From positions 7,688,001 through 7,752,000 of the forward strand of contig NC_039488.1 in assembly GCF_003590095.1 (NCBI RefSeq): a stretch of 64,000 bases of DNA. The letters run 5' to 3'. Every line of letters begins with the position of its first letter. Position 1 is the stretch's first letter. This document shows positions 1 to 12,200 of the stretch, piece after piece. Under the pieces are notes generated by a model that searched no databases, was not told the DNA's origin, and saw only the letters and a list, made by a program, of their open reading frames with translations. The translations under genes were made by a program, and so were the position numbers. The stretch is from Trichoplusia ni (Eukaryota > Arthropoda > Insecta > Lepidoptera > Noctuidae).

Positions 1-212
1 TTATGTCAATCTAATATTTAGAGGTTAAAACTTATAACTTTATCCCACAAGGCAAACTTGTAAATAATTATTATGACCTAAAAATAGATAATTCTATGTA
101 ATTATTAAGTGTAGTTAAACTTAATAGGATTTACATTGTGGGTAATAATTGTGAAAATAAAATAAATACTCGTACAATATTATTAGTAAGACAGGTAATT
201 TATTAACTTTGA

Positions 213-402
213 ATCCTACTAATATTATAAACGCGAAAGTTTGTATGTATGGATGTTTGTTCCTCTTTCACGCATAAACCACTGAACGGATTTAGACGAA
301 ACTTGGTACACTGATAGTTTATAAACAGGATTATCTCGATTTTATGTTTCAGTAGGATCATTTTCGATCTGAAGCGGGCCCGCAGGCAAAAGCTAGTTTT
401 AA
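213..402 (+). mobile_element. Helitron-like element, family H3
   Basis: Starts CCTACTAATATTATAAACGC, then the TGTATGGATGTTTGTTCCTC core found also at 24386, 53900 and 54907, and ends AAAAGCTAGT. The CTAG-type 3' end and GC-rich subterminal segment are those of non-autonomous Helitrons. No coding capacity. Confidence 0.65.
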
Positions 403-652
403 TAATATAGTTAAGTGTAATATTTAAATTAGAATTAACCCCGTTGTACTACAATCATAGCCCATGTGTTAATCTGTGATACCAGTTTTGAACATTATCA
501 AAAATTTACCCAACCTTGAAATTTAAATCAATTTTTATCACACCGTATCCCAAGGGTAAAATATTAGCCACATTATTGAGGCATGGCAGAAAAAAAGTTA
601 GCTACTGAGACAGATATTACAAGAATCTTCATGCAGTGGCAAATTATAATTT

Positions 653-906
653 ACTAGCTGTTGCCCGCGACTTCGTCCCCGTGGTTAGAAGATATAAGTT
701 ATGATTTATACCTGCCCTGTTTTTTTTTAACATTTTCCACTGTATCTTCGCTCCTATTAGTTGCAGCGTGGTGTTATATAGCCTATAGCCTTCCTCGATA
801 AATGTTCTATTCAATACAAAAAGAATTTTTCAATTCGAACCAGCAGTTTCAGAGATTAGCGCGTTCAAACAAACAAACAAACTCTTCAGCTTTATATATT
901 AGAAAA
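653..906 (-). mobile_element. Helitron-like element, family H1
   Basis: Reads on the minus strand from TATATAAAGCTGAAGAG to GACGAAGTCGCGGGCAACAG followed by CTAG. About 250 bp, one of at least twelve copies or fragments of this family in the window. Confidence 0.65.
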
Positions 907-1340
907 ATAGATTTGTTTTTTTCTCCATGCCCAAAGCCCAGTAGAGCAAATACTGGTGTTTTTATGGTATAAAGTAATTATATATATACTAGGAAATAAA
1001 TGCGATGTTATTAAATTTCGACTTCCGCGTTAACAACTGAATAAATTATGTTTTACACGCATACACTCATGGCTAATATATTATAAGTAACATGCAAATT
1101 TTATAATGATTAGTATAGTTATTCTGATTTATTATAAATTGGGTTGTGGAGGTCAGATAGGCAGTTGGTGTGAATAAAAATTAATGGCGCCCAAACGTGG
1201 GGCAGTTCACAAGTTAGTGGTCAATGCTCGTTCTCTGCTTAGTAAGATTTCTACTATTAAAATGTTATTTTGATAATTGACGAGAATTTGACCAGTCTTC
1301 CATGCATTTGACTGTAATTCATTGAAAAAATTATCTGTAG

Positions 1341-1665
1341 TAATGGCGCCCCACCGTGGGGCAGCTCACAACCGTGGTGATTAATGCTCGTTCTCTGTAT
1401 GAGAGGCCTGCAGTGGGACAGTTACAGGCTGGTGTTATTAACAGCTTCGGTAATGGCGCCCTACCGTGGGGCAGCTCACAAGCGTGGTGATCAATGCTCG
1501 TTCTCTGTATGAGAGGCCTGCAGTGGGACAGTTACAGGCTGGTGTTATTAACAGCTTCTGTAATGGCGCCCCACCGTGGGGCAGCTCACAAGCGTGGTGA
1601 TCAATGCTCGTTCTCTGTATGAGAGACTTGCGGTGGGACAGTTACAGGCTGGTGTTATTGAATAC
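1341..1665. repeat. 110-bp tandem repeat, three units plus a degenerate one
   Basis: Units start at 1341, 1451 and 1561 with TAATGGCGCC; a decayed partial unit lies at 1182-1245. Each holds a GC-rich palindrome (GCCCCAC-CGTGGGGC) and a segment resembling the GAGAGGCCTG...CAGTGGGACAG...ACAGGCTG ends of lepidopteran LINEs. TGGCGCCC...CGTGGGGC resembles the 3' end of tRNA-Lys or a retroelement primer-binding site. Confidence 0.85.
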
Positions 1666-2232
1666 ATCGCCAATACCACTTCGACTACTTATTATGCTAA
1701 ATTGACAAGTTGTTTGTAAACAGCAATAATAATGAACTCGTTATATTTATAGCAGTTTAATTACAACCAACCTTACAAAATTTCCAATGTTTTGCGCAAT
1801 AATTGCAAAATTTCTACATGTTTGCGAATTATTGCATATGTGTCCGTGACTTAGCCTGTTAGGCATATAAGGATTTAAAAGTAGTTTTTTTAGGTCTCAA
1901 TCATAAAAAAAAACTAGTTTTGAATATCTAAAAGTGTCCGATCATACCGTCTATAGCCAGGATTTATCTCATAAACAATAATAGTCAGACAATTGGAATT
2001 TTAACAGATGATTTCTGTTACCGTTATAACAACAAATAGTTAAAAATAATCAAGGTTAAGGAACTTTTCACTAAACGGTTAAGTTGAAATCGAAATAAAG
2101 TTTTTCAAGAGATTTTAAAGTATTTCTACATGTCTATACTCCATATGTTTAGGTAGTTAGCTAAAGGGTAAACAATCTTGGTGTGCTTTTTTATACAAAC
2201 ACATATACCTAATACTAATATATGTGTTTGTA

Positions 2233-2452
2233 CCCTACTAATATTATAAATGCGAAAGTAACTCTGTCTGTCTGTCTGTCTGTCTGTCTGTTACGCTTTC
2301 ACGTCTAAACCACTGAACTGATTTTAATGAAATTTGGTACAGAGATAGAGTTGACCTTGAGAAAGAACATGGTATAGTTTTTATCCCGTGCTTTTGAAGA
2401 GTTCTCTTGGAAACGCGATATAACCGACCTCGACGCGGGCGAAAACCTAGCA
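2233..2452 (+). mobile_element. Helitron-like element, family H2, with (CTGT)n
   Basis: CCTACTAATATTATAAATGC start, a CTGT microsatellite at 2263-2290, and a GACGCGGGCGAAAACCTAG end. Other copies lie at 9949-10146 (+), 54622-54838 (-) and 58218-58424 (-), with a fragment at 8441-8530 (-). Confidence 0.65.
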
Positions 2453-2796
2453 TTAAATAAATAAACAACTGATATATTTCAGTGGTACATTTCATTTGGT
2501 AATCTTTATTGTTGTTTTACGTTTGTTTTTAGTCAAGTTTTATTTTTAAACTGAGTTTTTAGATTGTTTACCTTTAGTTAACTACCTAAACAAATTGAGT
2601 AAAGGGCCCTTTGTAGATATCTCTACTAATTTTCAGTTTATATTAGACAAGTAAAATTTAAATCAATGTTAAGAACTTGGTTGAATAACAAACAAATCTT
2701 ATACAACAGTTTAATAACCTTTTGACATTTCCAGAGAGGCATAAGGTCTTGGTCAAACTAAAATAGAAACATAAATGGTACTTATCTATCAAACAA

Positions 2797-3136
2797 GGCT
2801 GAGCTATAACCACATAAGTGAACCGATCACAGGTTAAGCTATGCTTGACGCGGTTGGTCCGTAGATGGCCATCTTTGTCATCACGAGTTCCTCCGTGTTT
2901 CGGAAGCCACGTTAAATTGTGGGTCCCGGCTGTTATTCCTACATCTTTCACAGTCATTACAGGTAGTCAGAAGCTTGAGAAGTCTGACAACCAGTCTAAC
3001 CAATGATATTGTGGTGCTCAGGTAACTGGGTTCAGATAGGCAGTCGCTCCTTGTATAACACTGGTACTTAGCTGAAACCAGTTGGACTGGAAGCCGAACC
3101 CAACGTAGTTGGGAAAAGACTAGGCCGATGATGACT
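2797..3136 (+). mobile_element. 5S-rRNA-derived SINE (SINE3-like), full-length copy
   Basis: The head CGATCACAGGTTAAGC...GACGCGGTTGG...GTAGATGG aligns to the internal promoter half of 5S rRNA (CGATCAC, GTTAAGC, TTGGATGGGTGACC). A unique body follows, and a tail AGCCGAACCCAACGTAGTTG then GGAAAAG...GATGATGA. Transcribed by Pol III if active (inference). Confidence 0.75.
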
Positions 3137-3306
3137 TAATGATTATCCTTTCTCCAGGCAAATCTTGCATTTATACGTCCCACTGCTGGGCACAGGCCTC
3201 TTCCCGTATAGGGAAGGTTTGAGCATGGATCACCACGCTAGCTCACTGCGGGCGATTTCAGACTATTAGGAGATAGATTAGAAGAGAGATTAGAACTATT
3301 AGATTA

Positions 3307-3465
3307 GAATAGACCGTTCATCGAGGAAGGTTTAAGGCTATATACCATCACGCTGCGACTAATAGGAGCGAAGATACAATGGAAAATGTGGAAAAAACAG
3401 GGCAGATATAAATCATAACTTATATCTTCTAACCACGCGGACGAAGTCGCGGGCAACAGCTAGTC
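3307..3465 (+). mobile_element. Helitron-like H1 fragment, 5' truncated
   Basis: Only the 3' half (AATAGACCGTTCATCGAGG to GGGCAACAGCTAGT) is present. Confidence 0.6.
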
Positions 3466-5240
3466 TATGTATATAACCGCAGAGCCACAACGACATCCTC
3501 CTTAAAAGATTATAATCCTTAAAATTGACTTTCACTAAATTCTTTTATTTAAATCTTGGTTTAAAAGGAAGTAGGTTTTATATGTGTGTATATTTTTTAT
3601 ACAATTTTGTTTAAAAACTTTACTGGGTGAATAGAGTAATTATAAATAACCTTAGCGTTGATTGCCGGTTTGTACATAGAGTTATAAATTTTAGATGTGG
3701 CATTATTATATTAAAAATCTTAAATTTTTTGCAACGGACTTCAAAAAGGGTTTTTTTTGTTTTGTTTTTTTTTTCGGGGTGTATGAACCGAGCTTGTCGA
3801 TTCTTTTGTCAATTAAAGAAAATTAGCTATCATTTGGTCAAAGTAAAATTTCATCAATTGTGATTCAGTACTTTTTATTTAAAGTCGGTTGTATGTATTT
3901 GTTGTTTTTAACAATATTATTTATTCTTATGAACGTATTTCTATACTTAAAAAAAATAAAGCAAACATACATATTTACAGTTAAAACAACTTGACTGCCT
4001 ATTTATTAAAATAAACTATTTTTAGTACAGCTAAAAAAACACAAAATAATGACCCGTAAAAATATTTACTCTGAGCGAGAACCGAACCTGCGACCCACAG
4101 ATGATGCGTCAAAATCAGGTCAAGTCCCACTAGAATCACAGATAGAAGTATTTTTTCCTTTTTTTTTTTAAATAAACAAATCATTATTAAAAACAATTGT
4201 TCATTCGTGGTTAGTACCAAAAGAGGTCATTGTCGACTAAACAACTTTACCGAAACCAATAAAAAACTAACAAATCAATCAAATTTCAACCTTATGTTAA
4301 CGCAATAAGAGTCATACGAATCGTATGAACATTTTCCTAACCGCAAAATTAAGTTGGTCGATGAATAATAGTATCTGCAATGAGGAAATAGAATGTAGAC
4401 TCTACCTGTACTGAAATAAAGGTTATTTTTGATTGAAAATTTAAGTTTAATTGGTTTCTGTACAGCAGATAATCGTGGGTTTTTAGACTGAATGTAAAAA
4501 CGTTTACTATGTTATGTGACACATACATGTAGACAAAATAGTAGAGTGGTATAGGTCATCGGTCTAATGACCACTGCAAAACGTGACGCGGGAACGATTA
4601 CAAGGACGAGGAAACTGCAAAAAATTTTTGATTCATCTAAACTTTAAAATAACAATCGGTCAAGTGCGAGTTAAAATCGCGGCAAAGATGGTTCTGTATA
4701 AATAGGACATGTATATAACGAAATATAGGACTGTATAAATAGAAATATAGGACATAGCGAAAATGTTCACCTGTCAAATGTATGACTGTAAAAAGCGTAG
4801 CTTAACCTCGATCTTTATTTTTATTGGTTGTAGTTATAGCGGCAACATAAATCTATACAAAACAAACTGTACAAAATTACATTGTCAAGCTAACACTTAT
4901 GTGATAGAGCTTGGGGACAGATAGACAGATAAATAGGCGATAGCGGTACCTGAGAAAAAAATTAGCAAGAAAAAAATATGATAATTCATAATATCGTTTT
5001 TACAGAAACAAGCATATTATCAAATTCTAAAAAAAAAATGTCCTAAACTTGATGATTTTTTTCTGGAACCAAATGACAGTTATTTCACGTGAAATGAAAA
5101 AAAACTAACAAAATCGTTTTAATCAGTCCTAAGTTATGATGTGCCCAAAAAATAAAAAGTGAACGAATTGACAACCTCCTGCATTTAAAAGTCGGTTAAA
5201 AATACAATATTATAGTGGTTTCTTAGATTTACGCGAATGT
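3466..5240. other. AT-rich sequence with no recognised gene
   Basis: Short frames only, poly-T and poly-A runs, no intact family recognised. Confidence 0.5.
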
Positions 5241-5249
5241 TAGACATTG

Positions 5250-5401
5250 AAATAAAACTACTTTTACGGATTTTATCGCGTATTTGTTTAATTTTAGATT
5301 TCAGTTAGATTGTAGATTTTCGTTTAGTTACTAAAACCTAAAATTTTAATTTTAGATTTGAAATGCGCGATGAAATCAGTAAAAGTAGTTTTATTTCAAT
5401 A
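5250..5401. repeat. Small inverted-repeat element (MITE-like)
   Basis: ATTGAAATAAAACTACTTTT at the left is repeated inverted at the right end (GTAAAAGTAGTTTTATTTC). A related element with the same ends lies at 10178-10363. Confidence 0.6.
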
Positions 5402-5619
5402 CAATATTATTTACGCCTTGTCTAAGCATTTAAAATATTTAACCCAATTACCCATTCAGCTAAACTTGCCAAGGATAACCTTTCAAAAATTCAAGTCCTG
5501 TGTTAAATTGTATATTTCTTATAGCACTGCGCAGGCGCGAACCAAGATGGCGGCTTGTGAATGTCAAATTTTAAAAGCGGTGCTGGTGGCTTGTTTTTAT
5601 TTGTACTTTATTGTATATA

Positions 5620-5876
5620 GGTGTTGCCCGCGACTTCGTCCCCGTGGGTAGAAGATATAAGTTATGATTTATATCTGCCCTGTTTTTTTCACATTTTCCA
5701 TTATTGTTTCTTCGCTCCTATTAGTCGCAGCGTGATGGTTAAAGCCTAAAGCCTTCTTCGATGAATGGTCTATTCAACACAAAAAGAATTTTTCAATTTG
5801 GACCAGTAGTTCCTGAGATTAGCGCTTTCAAACAAACAAACAAACAAACTCTTCAGCTTTATATATTAGTATAGAT
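5620..5876 (-). mobile_element. Helitron-like element, family H1
   Basis: Same family as 653-906, reading on the minus strand, with intact ends CTTTATATATTAG and TGTTGCCCGCGACTTCG. Confidence 0.65.
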
Positions 5877-5959
5877 AAATACTTATAATAATAAAATTTT
5901 AAAGAAAGTATGTATGCATATTAGCTTTAGTGTATTTTTCCCACGTTTTTATACACTTA

Positions 5960-6140
5960 CTTTTCTTGTTTATTTTTTTGGATGTTTGTTCCTATTTTAC
6001 ACAAAAACCACTGAACGGATTTAGACGAAACTTGGTGTACAGATAGTTTGTAACCGGGATTAACACATAGGATAGTTTTCATCCCTATTTTATGTTCCCG
6101 TGTGATCATTTTCGATTTAAGGCGTACGGGGCCCTGGGCT
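5960..6140 (+). mobile_element. Helitron-like H3 fragment
   Basis: GGATGTTTGTTCCTATTTTA core and CACTGAACGGATTTAGACG. The 3' end is degraded. Confidence 0.5.
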
Positions 6141-6632
6141 AATTATTAAATAATAAACTAGCCAGCCACAAAAACAATTTGCTAACAGGCATAGTTCAAG
6201 CCTTGTCATGTGTGACTAATTAATGATTAATTATGAATGAACGAACAGCTGTTTTGCTGTGCCTAGGCATAATATACAGTTACTTTAGTCAAGTACTAAA
6301 AATTATAAAGAAATGATATTGTTTATTGAAAGAAGAGGAAGCGGTATCTTCCATAGGAGACTGACCTACAGACACTTTTTTAGATTCTAATATTGTAGAT
6401 ATAAATAAATTGTTTGAAGTTCAAAAGTGGCATATACTGGTATAAAATAAAGAATTTGTCTTTTACTTTGAAAACAATTTATTTAATTTAGTTAAATCGA
6501 CCAGATGACAGCTATTCCACGTTAAATTAAAAATAATACAACAAAATCGGTTTATCCAGTCCGAAGTTATGGGGTAACAAATATAGCAAAAACAAAATAC
6601 CTACCGACGAATTTAAAATTACTATTTTGGAA

Positions 6633-6726
6633 GAATGCTTGGAATAATACGAATAGTGCGAATTTAATCCAATTGCCATTTATTCATCGGCCATTTTAAA
6701 TAGAAAAATCTAGGCTCTGATGTAAC
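6633..6726. repeat. Fragment of the GGCCCC-ended MITE
   Basis: GAATAATACGAATAGTGC and AATCCAATTGCCATTTATTC match, inverted, the element at 45466-45680. Confidence 0.45.
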
Positions 6727-7010
6727 AGCTATATTATTATAAAGTTTCATTAAAATACGTTTATTACTTTTTACGTATGAGTAACAAAGATCCATACAGA
6801 TTATCGCGTATAATAAAATGATCATGTTGTCTGTGCATCCATTGTGAATGAATGGATCATTGTCTTCCGTTTTACGTAATATATAATAATACTAGCAGTA
6901 TATGATCTTGATCTTAAGATCCCATCGTAATGAAACCTTGAAAACAGATGCAGCTAACTTTAATTGAAAAGATATAGAATTTTCTTACATTTGACGGTTT
7001 TTATCAATTA

Positions 7011-7257
7011 CTAGGTGTTGCCCGCGACATCGTCCCCGTGGGTAGAAGATATAAATTATGATTTATACCTGCCCTGCTTTTTTTTCACATTTTCCATTGT
7101 ATCTTCGCTCCTAATAGTCCCAGCGTGATGGTTTATAGCCTAAAACCTTCGATTAATGGTCTATTCAACACAAAGATAATTTTTCAATTTGAGCACTAGT
7201 TCCTGAGATGAGCGCGTTCAAACAAACAAACTCTTCAGCTTTATATATTAGTATAGC
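7011..7257 (-). mobile_element. Helitron-like element, family H1
   Basis: Full-length relative of 653-906 with a few substitutions (GCGACATCGTCC). Confidence 0.6.
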
Positions 7258-7263
7258 AGTCTA

Positions 7264-7460
7264 GATTAAATAATGCAACGGTTTACTCACGCGTATAAAT
7301 ATCGAGATTTCCCGACTAGTTTCGGACCCAACCGGAGCCCTTAATCATGAGCTGACGCGGTGTTGTCCGTAGTCGGAATCTAGTCGGGCAATCCCGATAA
7401 ATACGCGTGAGTAAATCGTAGCATCATTTAATAATGAACCATTCTCACGATAGTTACTAT
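7264..7460. mobile_element. Palindromic MITE (TTTACTCACGCG family)
   Basis: About 200 bp. AATGCAACGGTTTACTCACG and ATCGAGATTTCCCGACTAG are repeated inverted in the second half as CTAGTCGGGCAATCCCGATA and GCGTGAGTAAATCGTAGC. Related copies lie at 39718-39911, 44339-44516 and 63325-63490, with parts elsewhere. No coding capacity. Confidence 0.65.
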
Positions 7461-7575
7461 AAAAAAACACAAAGAATTGTACAAATCCCTCCAAAAAACA
7501 CTCTACATAATACACACTAACACATTACATATACTACACTTATGTATTTACATACATAAGTATAAGGCGTTAAGC

Positions 7576-7745
7576 ATGGATGTGGATGGATATAGGGGAA
7601 GAGGACGACCAAAGAAACGATGGATGGATTGTGAGAAAGACGATATGGCTGCAAAGTGTTTCTTGTGAGATGACGGCCGATAGGAAGGTCTGGAAGAAGA
7701 TGACATGTTGCGCCGACCCCAAATAAAATAATTGGGATAAGGGCA
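7576..7745 (+). pseudogene. 3' end of an RTE-type LINE ORF, frameshifted
   Basis: Frame 1 gives RGRGRPKKRWMDCEKDD then a stop at 7666. A shifted frame continues CEMTADRKVWKKMTCCADPK. This is the usual C-terminus of lepidopteran RTE-like reverse transcriptase proteins. It is followed by ATTGGGATAAGGGCAGGGG and a GATGAT tail. 5' truncated and dead. Confidence 0.65.
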
Positions 7746-7869
7746 GGGGAATGATGATGATTATGTATTTACATACCTACATATCTAAGTGATAAGTGTT
7801 GTTCACCCTTAATTCATTTCTTTAATTTTTGAACGATATTTTCGTTTTTATTTTTTTATAATGTGGCAT

Positions 7870-7932
7870 TAAAAAATACACGCAACTAGAAATAATTTAT
7901 GAGGAAAAACCAAGTTTGCTGGGTCAGCTAGT
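7870..7932 (+). mobile_element. Helitron-like H4 3' end fragment
   Basis: Ends GTTTGCTGGGTCAGCTAGT, the same 3' end as the copy at 10815-11093. Confidence 0.45.
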
Positions 7933-8539
7933 AAATAAATAAAACATTATTATATTATAACTATGTGCATAATAATTAAATCTTTGAAACCCCAGTTCAC
8001 ATAAATACTTAGACCTTTGTTTAGTCCTAGCTACCGCATTAGGTTAAGTAACCTGTAATGGTTAGTGTGATAATTAAATTAAAAAAATAAACTAAATGTG
8101 CAAAGTTTCATCAAGTATGGCTCAGTAGTTTTTATTTGAAGTCCTTTGTATGTTATTTTGTTAAAAAATATTACTTATTAAACATGTCTTATGGACAATT
8201 ATGTGAGTTATATAATAGTCTATATAGCCCTTATCTAGGACAGAATTGAGTCTAGAATTTAAAGTAGTGATCGATTTTGCTTTCAAGGTTTTTAAGGCTA
8301 AACCTCTTTGTACGAGGCAAAGCAAGACAAAACGACAAATGGGTCTGTAATGAAGTTACTTTGTTATAAGAGTAAGCACTGATCGTATTTTTGTAGTTGG
8401 TAACTATCGTGGGAATGATTCATTTTAATTATACAAAACTAGCTTTTCGCCCGCGGCTTCACCCGCGTCGAGGTCGGTTCTATCGCGTTTCCAAGAGAAC
8501 TCTTCAAAAGTCCGGGATAAAAACATAAACATAACACAT

Positions 8540-8710
8540 AAAAACCCATGTATTTAAATGGCACTCCATTCAAATTTTATCAAAATCATTCCAGCCGTTT
8601 TTATAGATATAAATTGCATTGTCATCGGGTTTGAAGCTACCCTGAAAAAATCAGCCTGCTAGCTTAACTGGAAGTGCCTCAAAATTGAGTTGCAAAAACC
8701 AACCGGAACG
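8540..8710 (-). repeat. Dispersed repeat (AGCTAGCAGGCTGAAA family)
   Basis: The CCTGCTAGCTTA...GAAGTGCCTCAAAATTGAG segment recurs at 22130-22200, 29090-29190, 52745-52930, 53690-53880 and 62820-62990. Class unknown; no termini defined. Confidence 0.45.
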
Positions 8711-9948
8711 ACAAACAAAGAAGAAAAGTGAGTGTATAAAACGTGGGAAAAAGTCATGATATTGGGATCGAACCTGTACCACGTGAAACAAATCCAAACT
8801 TACAATCTTAAGGCCACAACAAAGACCTTACTTAAGTCGCATTTAATAATCACAACATCGTATCCCCAATGTCACATAATTCATAGTTTTTACGATCACA
8901 AAGACAAATTACTATTTAGTTGAATGAATCGTAACAGCAGTAATAACACTCCATTCAGAACATCTATTGTTTAAACCACATAATTGCACCTTAAAGTATC
9001 CTCTAAGTTTTTCTGCTGGTAACCTTAACTTAATTACTAGGTAATGCCCGCGAAAGCGTATAAAAGCGGCTGGAACGATTTTGATAAAATTTGAATGGAG
9101 TGACATTTAAAAACGTGGATTTATAGATTTTTAAAAGCTATATTAATCATGGTAAAACGCCACTGATAAACGATGAAGGATAGCAACGCGGAAAATTTAA
9201 ATTGCTTGCAGTGAGCTAGCATGTCGATCAATGCTGAAACCTTCCCTACATGAGAAGAGACCTGTGTCCAGCCGTGGGATGCTAAGTTAACTCACTGCGG
9301 GTTGGCGATTTCAGATTCTAAAATTACATATCCAGTTTTCCTCACGTTTTTTCCTTTACCGATTATCGGTGATGTTTTACAATAATTCAAAAATACATAT
9401 TATAACTTTTCGAAAGGAACATTTTCGTAAAATTGGTCGTCCTGCGTTAGGATAGAACCTGCACCTGTGCATAAAAACCCATACACTGTTACCACTAGTC
9501 CACCACGACATATACCATTCACTAATTTAATCTATCAATTTTTATATACTAATGAACAAATATGCTTTTTTAATAACATATTATTATATATTAACTATCA
9601 ACAGATCGGCAATTATTTTGATAAGCGTCTATTAATAATATTATGTAATTAAAATTTAGCCGACTTTAAGGAGTTTAATGTTATTTAAAAGGTATATTTA
9701 GATTCTTAATTACTTAATAATTATATTTAATATTTTCTATAACTATAATTTAAAGTAAATAGATACGTTATTTTAAAATGAAAGATGGCGGGTTTCTGTG
9801 ATGTTGTGGCATTTTTCTTTATCACAGCTAGATTACTTATGACGTAGTGAAGGGCCGACCAATGTAATCTTGACGGTCAAAACTCGTTACATATTAGTAT
9901 AATTGTTTTAATTTTTATTGATAGAAATCCCTACTATCCCTACTTCCC

Positions 9949-10146
9949 TACTAATATTATAAATGTGAAAGTAACTCTGTCTGTCTGTCTGTCTATTACG
10001 CCTTCACGTCTCAACCACTGAACTGATTTTAATGAAATTTGGTACAGAGGTAGAGTTGAGTTTTTACCCCGGATTTTTGAAGAGTTCTCTTTGAAACGCA
10101 ATATAACTGACATCGGCGCGGGCGAAGCCGCGGGCTGAAAGCTAGT
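9949..10146 (+). mobile_element. Helitron-like element, family H2
   Basis: CCTACTAATATTATAAATGT, a (CTGT)n core, then GGCGCGGGCGAAGCCGCGGG and CTAGT. The GCGGGCGAAGCCGC hairpin just before CTAG is clear in this copy. Confidence 0.7.
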
Positions 10147-10177
10147 ATTACTATAACTAGTATAAATTACTGTAAAT

Positions 10178-10363
10178 CATTGAAATAAAACTACTTTTAC
10201 GGTTAAATTTTAGATTTTAGTTCCCGACGTTTCGCCACCTTTGCAGGTATCATGGTCACGGGCATACTGAGATGGCGTTCGTCTTGACAGAAGGTAGCAC
10301 GAGCAACATCTTCGGTCAAGGTGAAAAATCCGTAAAAGTAGCTTTATTTAAACCTAAGAAACC
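10178..10363. mobile_element. Small inverted-repeat element (MITE-like)
   Basis: Ends ATTGAAATAAAACTACTTTT and AAAAGTAGCTTTATTTAAAC are inverted copies. Inner sequence CCCGACGTTTCGCC...GTCACGGGC differs from 5250-5401. Confidence 0.55.
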
Positions 10364-10814
10364 ACTAGTATAAAACTATAAATCATCAACAATAAAATAA
10401 AAAGGTGTTTATTTCAAATATACCGTTTGCCTGGCCCTTTTAATACGTTATGGTAAAGACTCTAGTTAGGAGGTTCAAATAATGGCTTTCCTATTTGAAG
10501 AACCAGCTTTTTGGTATCGACTCAGTCATAGTGAGGGGATCACTTTTGGATATTTTTAATTAGACATCCTAAGGTCAAAAAGGATAAAATCCATTTAAGG
10601 AAAAGCATGCTTTTAGGGTGTGTTGAAATCGCGGTTAAACAGCTATGAATTCAGTCATAAATTGGATGGGGAACTTTTTCCTTGAAAATTCCTTTTTATT
10701 TAGCTTACAACGGAACCTTTAGTCTTGCGAGCTCAACTCACACTTAACCATTATTTTTAACTTAACTAATTCAATAAATATTCTAGTTTACAAAACCGGA
10801 AATCAAACTCTATC

Positions 10815-11093
10815 TTCTTCTAATATATAAAATTTTCGTGTCACGATGTTGGTTACCGTACTCCTCCGAAACGGCTTTACCGATTTTTTAATTATATATG
10901 CGTATTCAGTAGGTCTGAGAATCGGCTAACATCTATTTTTCATACCCCTAAGTGTTAAGGGTTGCTCACACAAAAAAAAAAAATTTCGACGAATTTTTTT
11001 GTTTTTATTTTTTTATAATGTCGCATTAAAGAATACATACAACTAAAAATAATTTATTAGGCAAAACCACGTTTGCTGGGTCAGCTAGTATAC
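10815..11093 (+). mobile_element. Helitron-like element, family H4
   Basis: TCTAATATATAAAATTTTCG start, AGGTCTGAGAATCGGCTAAC core, and a GTTTGCTGGGTCAGCTAGT end. Related copies lie at 22306-22503 and 60925-61110 (-). Confidence 0.55.
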
Positions 11094-11786
11094 TTAATAA
11101 TATAATCAAGGTTATTAATTAAAGTTATATAACAGTATCCATGGTCACGGTTAAGCTAGTGAATGACCAGTTATGGTTACAAAATTGAACCTTGTAGTTA
11201 CGTGACTTAACTATCACTTAGTTTAACTAGTAACTGTGACCTAGCTGTTTGATGTGTGGTTAACGCGGTAATCTAAAAAGAGTAGAGTGGTTTAATTTAA
11301 ATAACTTGTATAATTTGAACGATGTAAAAAATACTTCAAATTCTTCGTCATAGTTCAATTTTCGAAAATTAATGCCCCTTATTTTGATGGCAGTTATGAC
11401 TGTTTCTAAATTTAATATCTGTTTTTAATTAAAATTCTATGTATAAGACGATTTTCATTGAGTCAAGTCAAGTGAGAGTCTGACTAATGCTACGGGGGGT
11501 TAAATTAGCTAAAGGAAATTAGTTTCTTATGGTAAACAGAGTTTTTAATTCTGTACCTCAGAGGTAAACAATAGTAACTCCATTCACCTTTAATGTCACA
11601 TAATGTTGTATGCCTCTGAGGTACAGAATTATCTTCAAAGCGGCAACAAAAATATATCCTATTTAATATTAAAAATGTATTTGTGATAATATCAATTATC
11701 TGTGGCAATCTAGCTATGAGAGTTCAGTTGTTGACAAAACAAAATATATCGAAACACAGTGTTGCCATTTCAAACCTAAATAATCT

Positions 11787-12014
11787 ATACTAATATATAA
11801 AGCTGAAGAGTTTGTTTGTTTGTTTGTTTGTTTGAACGCGCTAATCTCGGGAACCACTGGTTCGATTTGAAAAATTCTTTTTGTGTTGAATAGACCATTT
11901 ATCGAGGAAGGCTATAGGCTATATAATATCACGCTGCGATTAATACGAGCGAAGATACAATGGAAAATGGGGAAAATTCTAACCACGTGGACGAAGTCGC
12001 GGGCAACAGCTAGT
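11787..12014 (+). mobile_element. Helitron-like element, family H1
   Basis: TATACTAATATATAAAGCTG start to GTCGCGGGCAACAGCTAGT end, about 228 bp, lying about 470 bp upstream of the gene A exon. Confidence 0.65.
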
Positions 12015-12127
12015 TCTACTATAAATCACTTTACGCTGTACGCTGCGAATTAAATATAAATGTTTGTATCACGTAGCAAGGCTGTGTTTCGCAACGAAAG
12101 CAGTTTACCATGACCGCCATGATTCAT

Positions 12128-12200
12128 TAGGACTGTTGGTCTAGTGGTTAGAGGGACTGACTACGGGTTCGATTCCGACCCAGGACAAAAGAAACACAAA
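12128..12200 (+). repeat. tRNA-derived SINE head, family C
   Basis: TTGGTCTAGTGGTTAG resembles box A and GGGTTCGATTCC box B of a Pol III promoter. Relatives lie at 20400-20530 (-), 54075-54240 (+) and 60177-60260 (+). Confidence 0.5.

Noticed and set aside
2244..2495. Frames over the (CTGT)n and Helitron-like repeats.
   Set aside because: The same peptide fragments recur at 58166-58408 because the DNA is repetitive; not genes.
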